In this document: piece after piece, positions 9,223 through 16,235 of the stretch
Layout: every line of letters begins with the position of its first letter
How positions within the stretch are numbered: the stretch's first letter is position 1
DNA from: Streptomyces xanthochromogenes
Lineage (GTDB): Bacteria > Actinomycetota > Actinomycetes > Streptomycetales > Streptomycetaceae
NCBI RefSeq assembly: GCF_014650455.1
Contig: NZ_BMUZ01000001.1
Location: 124,001-188,000, forward strand
Direction: 5' to 3'
DNA length: 64,000 bases
The notes under the pieces: generated by a model
Told to the model about the DNA's origin: nothing
The model's input: only the letters and a program-made list of their open reading frames with translations
Databases searched by the model: none
Made by a program: the position numbers and the translations under genes

Positions 9223-9241
9223 CCCACGCCCCGGAGAAAGT

Positions 9242-9254
9242 TGACGACACGTCA
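9242..9254. promoter_or_regulatory. Short perfect inverted repeat between convergent genes
   Basis: TGACG-ACA-CGTCA, a 13-base perfect dyad in the 45-base gap between the SMR gene and the convergent TetR gene. It could be a protein-binding dyad or chance. The stem is too short to call a terminator. Confidence 0.3.
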
Positions 9255-9267
9255 GATGCGGGCGTCG

Positions 9268-9885
9268 CTACCCAGCCGCACGTGCCGGGAGGCGGGCGAG
9301 CACCGCGCGGATGTACCCGGCGTGCCCCTCGCCCCGCGCGGGCGGGGCCACCACGCAGGACAGGCCGAGCCGCACCGCCGTCTCGCAGTACCGGCCCAGC
9401 TCCGCCGGGTCCGCGCCCGGCGCCTCCTTCTCCAGGGCGGCGATCGCCCGGTCCCGTACGGCGGCCACGAGTTCGGCGGGGCCCGGCACCCCGGCGTCGG
9501 CGCGGCGCTGGGCGGGCACCGGCGAGAGGGCCACGACGGCACGGGTGGACGGCGCGGGGAGACGTTCGCCCCAGCAGCCCGTGAGCAGCGCCCGCACCAG
9601 GGCGCTGGAGCGGGCCGAGCCGAGCGTCCACTCCACCACCTCGACCATGCGGTCGGCGGCGCCGGTGTGCTCGGCGAGCGCCCGGTCCACGCCCCGCAGA
9701 TAGACGTCGGCCTCCCGGCGCACCAGCGCGCGGGCCAGGCCGTCCTTGCTGCCGAACTCGTTGTAGAGGGTCTGCCGCGAGACCCCGGCCGCGGACGCCA
9801 CGTCCACCATCCGCACTCCCGACCAGGGCAGCCCCGCGAGCGCCGAGAGAGCGGCGTCCAGTAAGGATTCCCGCGCTGTGGGCAT
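9268..9885 (-). CDS. TetR-family transcriptional regulator
   Basis: 205 residues. The N-terminal helix-turn-helix is clear: MVDVASAAGVSRQTLYNEFGSKDGLARALV (read in pieces, residues about 26-55). The C-terminal ligand domain is not recognisable. I chose the ATG at 9885 (MPTARES) because it sits about 20 residues before the HTH, the family norm. The frame is open upstream, but that stretch covers the promoter region. It is divergent from hisN. A TTGAC/GTCAA dyad between the two genes may be its operator. The regulated process is unknown; the convergent SMR transporter is a plausible target. Confidence 0.85.
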   Translation of the reverse strand: MPTARESLLDAALSALAGLPWSGVRMVDVASAAGVSRQTLYNEFGSKDGLARALVRREADVYLRGVDRALAEHTGAADRMVEVVEWTLGSARSSALVRALLTGCWGERLPAPSTRAVVALSPVPAQRRADAGVPGPAELVAAVRDRAIAALEKEAPGADPAELGRYCETAVRLGLSCVVAPPARGEGHAGYIRAVLARLPARAAG

Positions 9886-9935
9886 GGTCGCCTCCCGGGC
9901 CCCCCGAGGCCTTGCGGGCGGCTCCGCGTTCAGAG

Positions 9936-9960
9936 TTGACGTGCGCGGAGGGAGTGTCAA
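9936..9960. promoter_or_regulatory. Candidate TetR operator (TTGAC-N15-GTCAA)
   Basis: Five-base inverted arms TTGAC (9936-9940) and GTCAA (9956-9960) separated by 15 bases, centred between the TetR start (9885) and the hisN start (10043). A dyad placed between a TetR gene and a divergent gene is the usual site of autoregulation. The arms are short, so this is a suggestion only. Confidence 0.35.
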
Positions 9961-10042
9961 GGGGCGCCGGGGGCGGGCACGGGGGCGTTCCGGAGTGCGG
10001 GCGCCGTGGCCCGCACCGCGGACGGTCGCTACGGTGGTGACC

Positions 10043-10849
10043 ATGCCCGACTATCACGATGATCTGCGTCTCGCCCACGTCCTCGCGGACGCCGCCGACG
10101 CGGCCACCATGGACCGGTTCAAGGCCCTCGACCTGGTGGTCGAGACCAAGCCGGACATGACACCGGTGAGCGAGGCCGACAAGGCGGCCGAAGAGGTCAT
10201 CCGGGGGCATCTCCAGCGCGCGCGGCCGCGCGACGCGATCCTCGGCGAGGAGTACGGCCTGGAGGGCACCGGCCCCCGGCGCTGGGTGGTCGACCCGATC
10301 GACGGCACCAAGAACTACGTCCGGGGCGTGCCCGTCTGGGCCACGCTGATCTCGCTGATGGAGGCGGGCGAGAACGGCTTCCAGCCGGTCGTCGGCGTCG
10401 TCTCGGCGCCCGCCCTGAACCGGCGCTGGTGGGCGGCGAAGGGCCACGGCGCGTTCACCGGCCGCAGCCTGACCTCGGCGACCCGCCTCAAGGTCTCCAG
10501 CGTCTCCAAGCTGGCCGACGCATCGTTCGCGTACTCCTCGCTGAGCGGCTGGGACGAACGGGGCAAGCTGGACGACTTCCTGGACCTGACCCGGGAGTGC
10601 TGGCGGACGCGGGCGTACGGCGACTTCTGGCCGTACATGATGGTCGCCGAGGGCTCGGTGGACTTCTGCGCGGAGCCGGAGCTGTCCATGTGGGACATGG
10701 CGGCGAACGTGATCGTGGTCCAGGAGGCCGGCGGCGTCTTCACCGGCCTCGACGGCCGGGCGGGGCCGCACAGCGGCAACGCGGCGGCATCCAACGGCCT
10801 GCTCCACGAGGAACTGCTCGGCTACCTCGGAGACGACCCGCAGGCCTGA
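10043..10849 (+). CDS. hisN: Histidinol-phosphatase, inositol-monophosphatase type
   Basis: 268 residues of the IMPase superfamily. Metal-binding blocks: GEE (residues 68-70), WVVDPIDGTKNYVRG (81-95) and SMWDMAANVIVVQEAGG (about 213-229). In actinomycetes this protein removes phosphate from histidinol phosphate in histidine synthesis. The role is assigned from similarity to the Streptomyces and mycobacterial HisN group rather than genetic context, since no other his gene is nearby. The ATG at 10043 was preferred over longer open frame because it gives the compact N-terminus of the family. Confidence 0.9.
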   Translation: MPDYHDDLRLAHVLADAADAATMDRFKALDLVVETKPDMTPVSEADKAAEEVIRGHLQRARPRDAILGEEYGLEGTGPRRWVVDPIDGTKNYVRGVPVWATLISLMEAGENGFQPVVGVVSAPALNRRWWAAKGHGAFTGRSLTSATRLKVSSVSKLADASFAYSSLSGWDERGKLDDFLDLTRECWRTRAYGDFWPYMMVAEGSVDFCAEPELSMWDMAANVIVVQEAGGVFTGLDGRAGPHSGNAAASNGLLHEELLGYLGDDPQA

Positions 10850-11211
10850 CGCGACGTCAGGGACGTTACGGCGGGCCCGGGTTGGGCCCGGCCGGAAGCC
10901 GGCACTCGACCCGGCCGAGGCCCTCACCCGCCACGGTCGAGGCCCCTACCAACGCGGCCGCGACCCGCGCCACCCCGATCGAGACCCGCACCCGCCGCGG
11001 GCCGGGGCCCGCACCCCGCATCACTGAGGCGCACGAGGGGCGTGAGTCGTACTTTTACGCGCCCCTCTACTTACCTCTACCAGGCCCTTGTTGACGGCCG
11101 GTCCGGATGCAATTCTAGGAGTCGCCCCACTTGTGAACTTGTGAATTCTTTCCGGAGCGGGCATGGTTCGCCGCGCCGGGAGACGAATCCACCAAGGAGG
11201 TGGCTCCATTC
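10850..11211. other. 362-bp intergenic region between hisN and the CBS gene
   Basis: No convincing gene. It holds a possible hairpin GAGGGGCG (11035-11042) / CGCCCCTC (11060-11067) with a 17-base loop, which could terminate hisN but lies 190 bases downstream and lacks a clear T run. It also holds a candidate promoter for the CBS gene at 11091-11119. The first part contains only GC-rich low-information sequence. Confidence 0.5.
11091..11119 (+). promoter_or_regulatory. Candidate vegetative promoter of the CBS gene
   Basis: TTGACG at 11091-11096, a 17-base spacer, then TCTAGG at 11114-11119, about 90 bases before the CBS start. The -35 is good and the -10 poor (overlaps TAGGAG). Position is suitable. 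Confidence 0.35.
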
Positions 11212-11610
11212 ATGCTCGTCCGTGACGCCATGAGCACGATGGTCCTCACCATCGGACCCGCCCACACCCTCCGCCAAGCGGCCCGGCTGATGTCCGCACG
11301 CCGGGTCGGCGCGGCCATCGTCCTCGACCCCGACACCAGCGGCCTCGGCATCCTCACCGAACGCGACATCCTCAACTCCGTCGGCCTGGGCCAGAACCCG
11401 GACCACGAGACGGCGAGCACACACACCACCACGGACGTCGTCTTCGCGGCGCCGTCCTGGACCCTGGTCGAGGCCGCCGACGCGATGACCCACGGCGGCT
11501 TCCGGCACCTGATCGTCCTCGACGACCACGGACCCGTCGGCGTCGTCTCCGTCCGCGACATCATCCGCTGCTGGGCGCCGGCCCGCCGCGAGACCGCACT
11601 GGCCGGCTGA
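11212..11610 (+). CDS. CBS-pair domain protein
   Basis: 132 residues made almost entirely of two CBS motifs: VRDAMSTMVLTIGPAHTL through GILTERDIL, then TTDVVFAAPSWTLVEAADAM through GVVSVRDII. Such stand-alone pairs bind adenine nucleotides and act as small energy or hypoxia-linked sensors; the target is unknown. The ATG at 11212 lies 11 bases after AAGGAGG (11194-11200). A GTG at 11200 overlaps that site and was rejected. Homologues in mycobacteria (Hrp1-like) belong to the DosR hypoxia regulon, but I found no full DosR-type site upstream here. Confidence 0.85.
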   Translation: MLVRDAMSTMVLTIGPAHTLRQAARLMSARRVGAAIVLDPDTSGLGILTERDILNSVGLGQNPDHETASTHTTTDVVFAAPSWTLVEAADAMTHGGFRHLIVLDDHGPVGVVSVRDIIRCWAPARRETALAG

Positions 11611-11648
11611 GACCGCTCCCCGGCCGAGGCGATGCGCCACCGCACGCC

Positions 11649-11682
11649 AGAAGGCCGGACCCCCGAGGGAGTCCGGCCTTCT
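11649..11682. terminator. Bidirectional terminator between CBS gene and katA
   Basis: Perfect 12-bp stem AGAAGGCCGGAC / GTCCGGCCTTCT with a 10-base loop in the convergent gap between the CBS gene and the catalase gene. No long T run on either side, as is common in Streptomyces. Confidence 0.75.
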
Positions 11683-11708
11683 GCCCACCTTCGGCAGGCG
11701 ACCGCGTA

Positions 11709-13160
11709 TCAGCCGCGGAGGGCCTGGACCGCAGCTTCGAGCCGCTTGCCGAAGTCACCGTCCGCCTGGCGGAAGTTGTTGATCGCGCGCTCGGCGATGT
11801 CGTCGCGCGAGACCTTGGCGATGAAGCCCGCCAGATTGTCGATCAGACGCGCCTTCTCGTCCTCCGAGTACAGCCGGTAGAGGTTTCCGGCCTGCACGAA
11901 GTCGTTGTCCTCAGCGTGCACCGGCGCCGCGATGCTGCCCGTGACCCCGGTGACCTGACTGCCCTGCCACAGCGGGCGGTCGGTCTGGAAGGGGCCGCCG
12001 AAGCTGTTGGGCTCGTAGTTCTTCGCGCCCTTGTGGCGGCCGTCGTACAGGTAGCCGTCACGGGAGTTGGTGCGCGCCTCGGTGGCGTGCGGGCGGTTCA
12101 CCGGCAGGTGGTCGGCGTTGATGCCGACGCGGTAGCGGTGGGCGTCGCCGTACGCGAAGAGGCGGCCCTGGAGCATCTTGTCCGGGGAGGGACCGATGCC
12201 GGGCACGAAGTGCGCCGGGCTGAAGACGGACTGCTCGACCTCGGCGAAGATGTTCTCCGGGTTGCGGTTGAGCTCCAGCTTGCCGATCTCGATCGGCGGG
12301 TAGTCCTCGTGCGGCCACACCTTGGTGAGGTCGAACGGGTTGAAGCGGTACGTCGCCGCGTCCGCCTCCGGCATGATCTGCACCTGCACGGTCCAGGACG
12401 GGAAGTCGCCGCGCTCGATCGCCTCGCGCAGATCGCGCTGGTGGCTGTCCGGGTCCTCGCCGGCGAGCTTGTTGGCCTCGTCCTGGGTGAGGTTCTTGAT
12501 CCCCTGGTCGGTCTTGAAGTGGTACTTGACCCAGAAGACCTCGCCGGCCTCGTTGTTCCACTGGAACGTGTGCGAGCCGTAGCCGTTCATGTGGCGCAGG
12601 GTCGCCGGGATGCCGCGGTCGCCGAAGAGCCACGTCACCTGGTGGGTGCTCTCGGGGCTCAGGCCCCAGAAGTCCCAGACGTTGTCGGCCTCCTGGCTGC
12701 CCGTGTACGGGTCGCGCTTCTGGGTGTGGATGAAGTCGGGGAACTTGATGGCGTCCTTGATGAAGAAGACGGGCGTGTTGTTCCCGACCAGGTCGTAGTT
12801 CCCCTCCTCCGTGTAGAACTTCAGCGCGAAGCCGCGGGGGTCGCGCACGGCGTCGGCCGAGCCGAGGTTGCCGGCCACGGTGGAGAACCGCAGGAACGTC
12901 TCGGTCTGCTTGCCGACCTCGGAGAGGAACGCGGCGCGCGTCCACTGGGACACGTCACGGGTGACGGTGAACGTGCCGTACGCACCGGCGCCACGGGCGT
13001 GGACGATGCGCTCCGGGATGCGCTCGCGGTTGAAGTGGGCGAGCTTCTCCAGGAGCGACTGGTCCTGGATCAGAACGGGACCGCCGGCACCCGCGGTCGC
13101 GCTGTTCTGGTTGTCGGCGACCGGCGCTCCGGCCTCCGTCGTAAGCGGTCCCTGTGTCAC
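11709..13160 (-). CDS. katA: Monofunctional haem catalase (clade with CatR control)
   Basis: 483 residues. It disproportionates hydrogen peroxide. Active-site block [16 protein letters not shown] carries the distal histidine (about residue 54), and [17 protein letters not shown] the asparagine region. The proximal haem tyrosine lies in [14 protein letters not shown]. Length and sequence fit the major vegetative catalase of Streptomyces (called CatA or KatA). The GTG at 13160 was chosen because AGGAGG lies 5 bases upstream; an in-frame ATG seven codons earlier lacks a ribosome site. It is divergent from catR, with promoter and operator between them, so CatR repression relieved by peroxide is expected. 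Confidence 0.95.
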   Translation of the reverse strand: MTQGPLTTEAGAPVADNQNSATAGAGGPVLIQDQSLLEKLAHFNRERIPERIVHARGAGAYGTFTVTRDVSQWTRAAFLSEVGKQTETFLRFSTVAGNLGSADAVRDPRGFALKFYTEEGNYDLVGNNTPVFFIKDAIKFPDFIHTQKRDPYTGSQEADNVWDFWGLSPESTHQVTWLFGDRGIPATLRHMNGYGSHTFQWNNEAGEVFWVKYHFKTDQGIKNLTQDEANKLAGEDPDSHQRDLREAIERGDFPSWTVQVQIMPEADAATYRFNPFDLTKVWPHEDYPPIEIGKLELNRNPENIFAEVEQSVFSPAHFVPGIGPSPDKMLQGRLFAYGDAHRYRVGINADHLPVNRPHATEARTNSRDGYLYDGRHKGAKNYEPNSFGGPFQTDRPLWQGSQVTGVTGSIAAPVHAEDNDFVQAGNLYRLYSEDEKARLIDNLAGFIAKVSRDDIAERAINNFRQADGDFGKRLEAAVQALRG

Positions 13161-13215
13161 GTGCGCCTCCTGCGTCATTCCTGCGAGTCCTGTCCCTCGG
13201 CCTGAGCCGGGTTCG

Positions 13216-13243
13216 ATCCTACAATGGACATTGTCTAAGTCAA
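13216..13243 (-). promoter_or_regulatory. katA promoter with embedded CatR operator
   Basis: Minus strand: -35 TTGACT (13243-13238), 16-base spacer, -10 TAGGAT (13221-13216). Inside it lies the perfect dyad ACAATG-GA-CATTGT (13221-13234), a Fur/PerR-type operator. Repressor bound here would block RNA polymerase directly. The divergent Fur-family gene catR begins 70 bases away. Confidence 0.8.
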
Positions 13244-13304
13244 GCAGAGGTCCAAACCCACACCAGGTCGGGACTGGCGCCCCTCTCCTGTTAGGCTGAT
13301 GTCC

Positions 13305-13721
13305 ATGAGTGACCTGTTGGAGCGACTGCGCGGCCGTGGCTGGCGCATGACCGCACAGCGCCGCGTCGTGGCCGAGGTCCTCGACGGCGACCACGTCCAC
13401 CTGACGGCGGACGAAGTGCATGCCCGAGCCGTGGAACGACTGCCCGAGATCTCCCGGGCGACGGTGTACAACACCCTGGGTGAGCTGGTGACGCTCGGTG
13501 AGATCCTCGAAGTCTCCACGGACCGCCGCGCCAAGCGCTACGACCCGAACGCACACCGCCCCCACCAGCACCTGGTCTGCGCCCAGTGCGGCGCGATCCG
13601 TGATGTGCACCCGCAGGGCAACCCGCTGGCCGACCTCCCCGACACCGAGCGCTTCGGCTTCACGATCGCGGCGGTCGAAGTCACCTACCGCGGCACCTGC
13701 CCCAACTGCGCGGCGGCCTGA
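13305..13721 (+). CDS. catR: Fur-family peroxide-responsive repressor CatR
   Basis: 138 residues. The winged helix is in [15 protein letters not shown] and [17 protein letters not shown]. The metal region [18 protein letters not shown] (H-rich plus CxxC) and the C-terminal CPNC form the structural zinc site. CatR represses the catalase gene until peroxide oxidises it. The ATG at 13305 (MSDLLERL) is preferred to one at 13299. A TAGGCT -10-like hexamer ends at 13298, six bases before it, so the message may be leaderless; there is no ribosome site. A strong terminator follows. Confidence 0.93.
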   Translation: MSDLLERLRGRGWRMTAQRRVVAEVLDGDHVHLTADEVHARAVERLPEISRATVYNTLGELVTLGEILEVSTDRRAKRYDPNAHRPHQHLVCAQCGAIRDVHPQGNPLADLPDTERFGFTIAAVEVTYRGTCPNCAAA

Positions 13722-13750
13722 CCTCCACGACCCGATCCCCACAACGCGAA

Positions 13751-13785
13751 GAAGCCCTCCGGCCGGTGGCCGGAGGGCTTCTTTT
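13751..13785 (+). terminator. Rho-independent terminator after catR
   Basis: 14-bp perfect stem GAAGCCCTCCGGCC / GGCCGGAGGGCTTC, loop GGT, followed by TTTT. It lies 30 bases past the catR stop. Confidence 0.9.
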
Positions 13786-13816
13786 CTGCCGCCGCGCATC
13801 GACGGCGTACGCAAAC

Positions 13817-13856
13817 GGCTGAGGCCCGAATCCCCCAAAGGATTCGGGCCTCAGCC
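13817..13856 (-). terminator. Terminator after initiator tRNA copy 1
   Basis: 17-bp perfect stem GGCTGAGGCCCGAATCC / complement with a six-base loop, starting seven bases past the 3' end of the tRNA gene on the minus strand. Confidence 0.75.
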
Positions 13857-13862
13857 TGCAAG

Positions 13863-13936
13863 TAGCGGGGACAGGATTTGAACCTGCGACCTCTGGGTTA
13901 TGAGCCCAGCGAGCTACCGAGCTGCTCCACCCCGCG
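13863..13936 (-). tRNA. Initiator tRNA-fMet (CAT), copy 1
   Basis: A 74-nucleotide cloverleaf on the minus strand with anticodon CAT in loop CTCATAA. Two initiator features are visible: the first base C faces U72, so the top of the acceptor stem is unpaired, and the anticodon stem has the three consecutive G-C pairs GGG/CCC. The T loop is TTCAAAT. The terminal CCA is not encoded. An identical copy lies at 16086-16159. Confidence 0.95.
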
Positions 13937-14012
13937 TCGGTGAACACAACCTTACGGGACGCCATGGACCAGCGCAAATCTGTTCGCCGGGCCACGAAGA
14001 ACCCCGACAGGA

Positions 14013-15836
14013 CTAGGCCGTGAGCTCCTGGTGGAGCGCCTCGCGCAGCCGGGCCGCCCGCTCCGCGACCTCCGCCGGGCCAAGCTCGACGGCCCTCGCG
14101 CACCAGCGCTGGCCCTCGGACAGCTCGCCGTGCCGGGCGGCGAGCAGGGCGAGGCGCAGCGCGGCCCGGCCGTGCCCGGCGTGCGCGGCCCGGGTCCACC
14201 ACAGGGCGGCCTCGCGCTCGCGGCCCTCGCGGGCGAGCAGGAGCCCGAGGTTGAAGGCGCCGTTGCGGCTGCCCGCCTCGGCGGCCTCCCCGTACCAGCG
14301 CGCGGCCGCCTCCAGGTCGTTGCGGGCTGCCGCGAGCATGCCGACCCGCACCTGGGCCCGGCGGTGGCCCTGCTGCGCGGCCCGCTCGTACCACTCCTCG
14401 CACTCGGTCTTCTCGCCGAGCGGCTCGCCGAGCACCGGCGGTCCGGGCGGGGGCTGGCGGGCGTCGAGGAGGCTGGCGAGCCGGAAGGCGGCCTCGGCGC
14501 TGCCACCGCCCGCCGCACAGCGCAGATGCCGCTCGGCGGCCTGCTCCTCCCCGTCCCGCAGCAGCGCGATGCCGACCTGAAGGGCCGCGTCCGTGTGCCC
14601 GGCGGCAGCCGCCCGCTCGTACCACTTGAGGGCCGTGCGGTCGTCGTCGCGGCCGGCGAAGAGGATGCCGAGGTTGAAGGCGGCGTCCACGCTGCCGGCC
14701 TCGGCGGCCTTGGAGAACCACGGCTCGGCACCGGTCGCGTCGCCGGCCTGCAGCAGCAGGATGGCGAGCGCGTTGGCGGCCTCGCGATGCCCGGAGTAGG
14801 CCGCCCTGCGGTACCACTGCTCGGCCTGGGCCGTACGGTTCTGGGCGGCGCAGAGCAGCCCCAGGTTGTACGCGCCGTTCACGTCCCCCGCGCTCATCGC
14901 GGCCCGGTACCAGCGCTCGGCGGTCTGCTGCTCGCCCCGTGCCGCGTGCAGCGCGCCGAGCGCGTTGGCGGCGTTGCCGTCGCCGTCCTGGGCGGCGCGC
15001 AGCCACCACACGGCGGCGCTCTCCTCGTCACCCGCGTCGCGCAGCAGGAAGCCGAGCGCGCAGGCGGCCTTGGCCTCGCCGTCCTTGGCGGACGTCAGGT
15101 ACCAGCGGCCGGCCTCCTTCAGCTCGCCGCGCTTCTCCAGGATCGCGCCGAGGTGCAGCGCGGCCCTGCGGTGGCCGCGGGCGGCGGCCTGCCGGTACCA
15201 GGGCTCGGCCTCGTCGGACGCGCCGTCCTCGTCGGGCGCCTGTTCGACAGCGATGTCACCGGGGCCCTCGCCGGACGCCTCGCCGTCCGCCCGCCCGTCG
15301 AGCAGCCGGGCGAGCCGGTAGGCCGCTTCGCGGTGACCCTGCACGGCGGCCGCGCGCAGCCAGCGCTCGGCGCCGACGTCGCTGCGGTGCTCCAGAAGGT
15401 CGGCGAGCGCGTACGCGCCGAGCGCGTGGCCCTGCTCGGCGGACTGGCGCAGCCAGTACTCGGCGGCGGGCTCGTCGCCCCGCTCGCGGTAGTGCCGGCC
15501 GAGCGCGTGGGCCGCGGCGGCGGATCCGGCGACGGCGGCGATGCGCCACCAGCCGGCCGCCTCGTCCGTGTAGCCGCGCTGGTGGAGCAGGACGCCGAGG
15601 TTGTTGGCGGCGGCCCGGTCGCCCTCGGCGGTGGCGCCGCGCAGATAGGGCTCGGCGCTGTCGAGGTCGCCGCGGCGCAGCAGCAGGGAGCCGAGGACGC
15701 TCATCGACTCGGCGTCGCCGTTGTCGGCGGCGCGCCGGTGCCGCGCCTCGGTCTCGGCGTCAGCGGTGTCAGCATCCTCATCGGAGCGTGTCTGCACAAA
15801 CCGCCCTGTCTCCAACAGAGTTGCCCTGTCCCCCAT
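14013..15836 (-). CDS. Sel1/tetratricopeptide repeat protein
   Basis: About 607 residues, nearly all helical repeats of about 35 residues of Sel1 type, with the recurring pattern A-x-x-W/YYRxAAxxGHxxAAxxLGxLL. I can follow about a dozen units from residue 40 to the end, interrupted by two acidic or proline-rich insertions (about 200-225 and 440-460). No signal peptide or membrane helix, so it is probably a cytosolic scaffold for protein contacts. The start is uncertain: ATG at 15836 (MGDRATLL) or three codons upstream at 15845; neither has a strong ribosome site. It stands alone between the two initiator tRNA genes. Confidence 0.85.
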   Translation of the reverse strand: MGDRATLLETGRFVQTRSDEDADTADAETEARHRRAADNGDAESMSVLGSLLLRRGDLDSAEPYLRGATAEGDRAAANNLGVLLHQRGYTDEAAGWWRIAAVAGSAAAAHALGRHYRERGDEPAAEYWLRQSAEQGHALGAYALADLLEHRSDVGAERWLRAAAVQGHREAAYRLARLLDGRADGEASGEGPGDIAVEQAPDEDGASDEAEPWYRQAAARGHRRAALHLGAILEKRGELKEAGRWYLTSAKDGEAKAACALGFLLRDAGDEESAAVWWLRAAQDGDGNAANALGALHAARGEQQTAERWYRAAMSAGDVNGAYNLGLLCAAQNRTAQAEQWYRRAAYSGHREAANALAILLLQAGDATGAEPWFSKAAEAGSVDAAFNLGILFAGRDDDRTALKWYERAAAAGHTDAALQVGIALLRDGEEQAAERHLRCAAGGGSAEAAFRLASLLDARQPPPGPPVLGEPLGEKTECEEWYERAAQQGHRRAQVRVGMLAAARNDLEAAARWYGEAAEAGSRNGAFNLGLLLAREGREREAALWWTRAAHAGHGRAALRLALLAARHGELSEGQRWCARAVELGPAEVAERAARLREALHQELTA

Positions 15837-16039
15837 AAATACCATCGTCGCACCACCCGCAACCCGCGTACACCTGGTATACCGCAGCCAGTGAGGTCAC
15901 TTCAGCGTTTTGTCGACATGCCCACAGAGAGACACACCAAACCCCTTCGGGGCCAACTCCCTTGAACAAGAGCGCTTTTCACGCCAAATGGTTCCAGCCA
16001 CCGGTCATCGGACAGTGCCGACGACCCTGGCGCGAACGC

Positions 16040-16079
16040 GACGAGGGCCCGGATCCTTGAAAGGATCCGGGCCCTCGTC
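16040..16079 (-). terminator. Terminator after initiator tRNA copy 2
   Basis: Near-perfect long hairpin: GACGAGGGCCCGGATCCTT (16040-16058) pairs with 16061-16079, just past the tRNA 3' end. Its sequence is different from the terminator of the other tRNA copy. No gene is seen in the 15837-16039 stretch. Confidence 0.75.
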
Positions 16080-16085
16080 AGTGAG

Positions 16086-16159
16086 TAGCGGGGACAGGAT
16101 TTGAACCTGCGACCTCTGGGTTATGAGCCCAGCGAGCTACCGAGCTGCTCCACCCCGCG
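16086..16159 (-). tRNA. Initiator tRNA-fMet (CAT), copy 2
   Basis: Identical over all 74 bases to the tRNA at 13863-13936, with the same C1:U72 mismatch and GGG/CCC anticodon stem. A few flanking bases on the 5' side are also shared (CCGA before C1), then the sequences diverge. Confidence 0.95.
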
Positions 16160-16235
16160 TCGGTAAACCCAACGCTACCACGGTGGAGATGGCCTTCTGA
16201 CCAGGGCCGATCGGGTCGGCCCCGGTCAGGGCGGC

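Noticed and set aside
11035..11067. Hairpin downstream of hisN as its terminator
   Set aside because: The loop is 17 bases, it lies 190 bases past the stop, and there is no T run. Mentioned only as part of the intergenic region.
10850..11211. DosR-type box upstream of the CBS gene
   Set aside because: Only a half site (GGGACGTTA near 10860) was found and the second half does not match.
14031..15965. 644-residue open frame opposite the Sel1 protein
   Set aside because: Antisense shadow of a repeat protein. Its repeats mirror the Sel1 repeats and there is no ribosome site.
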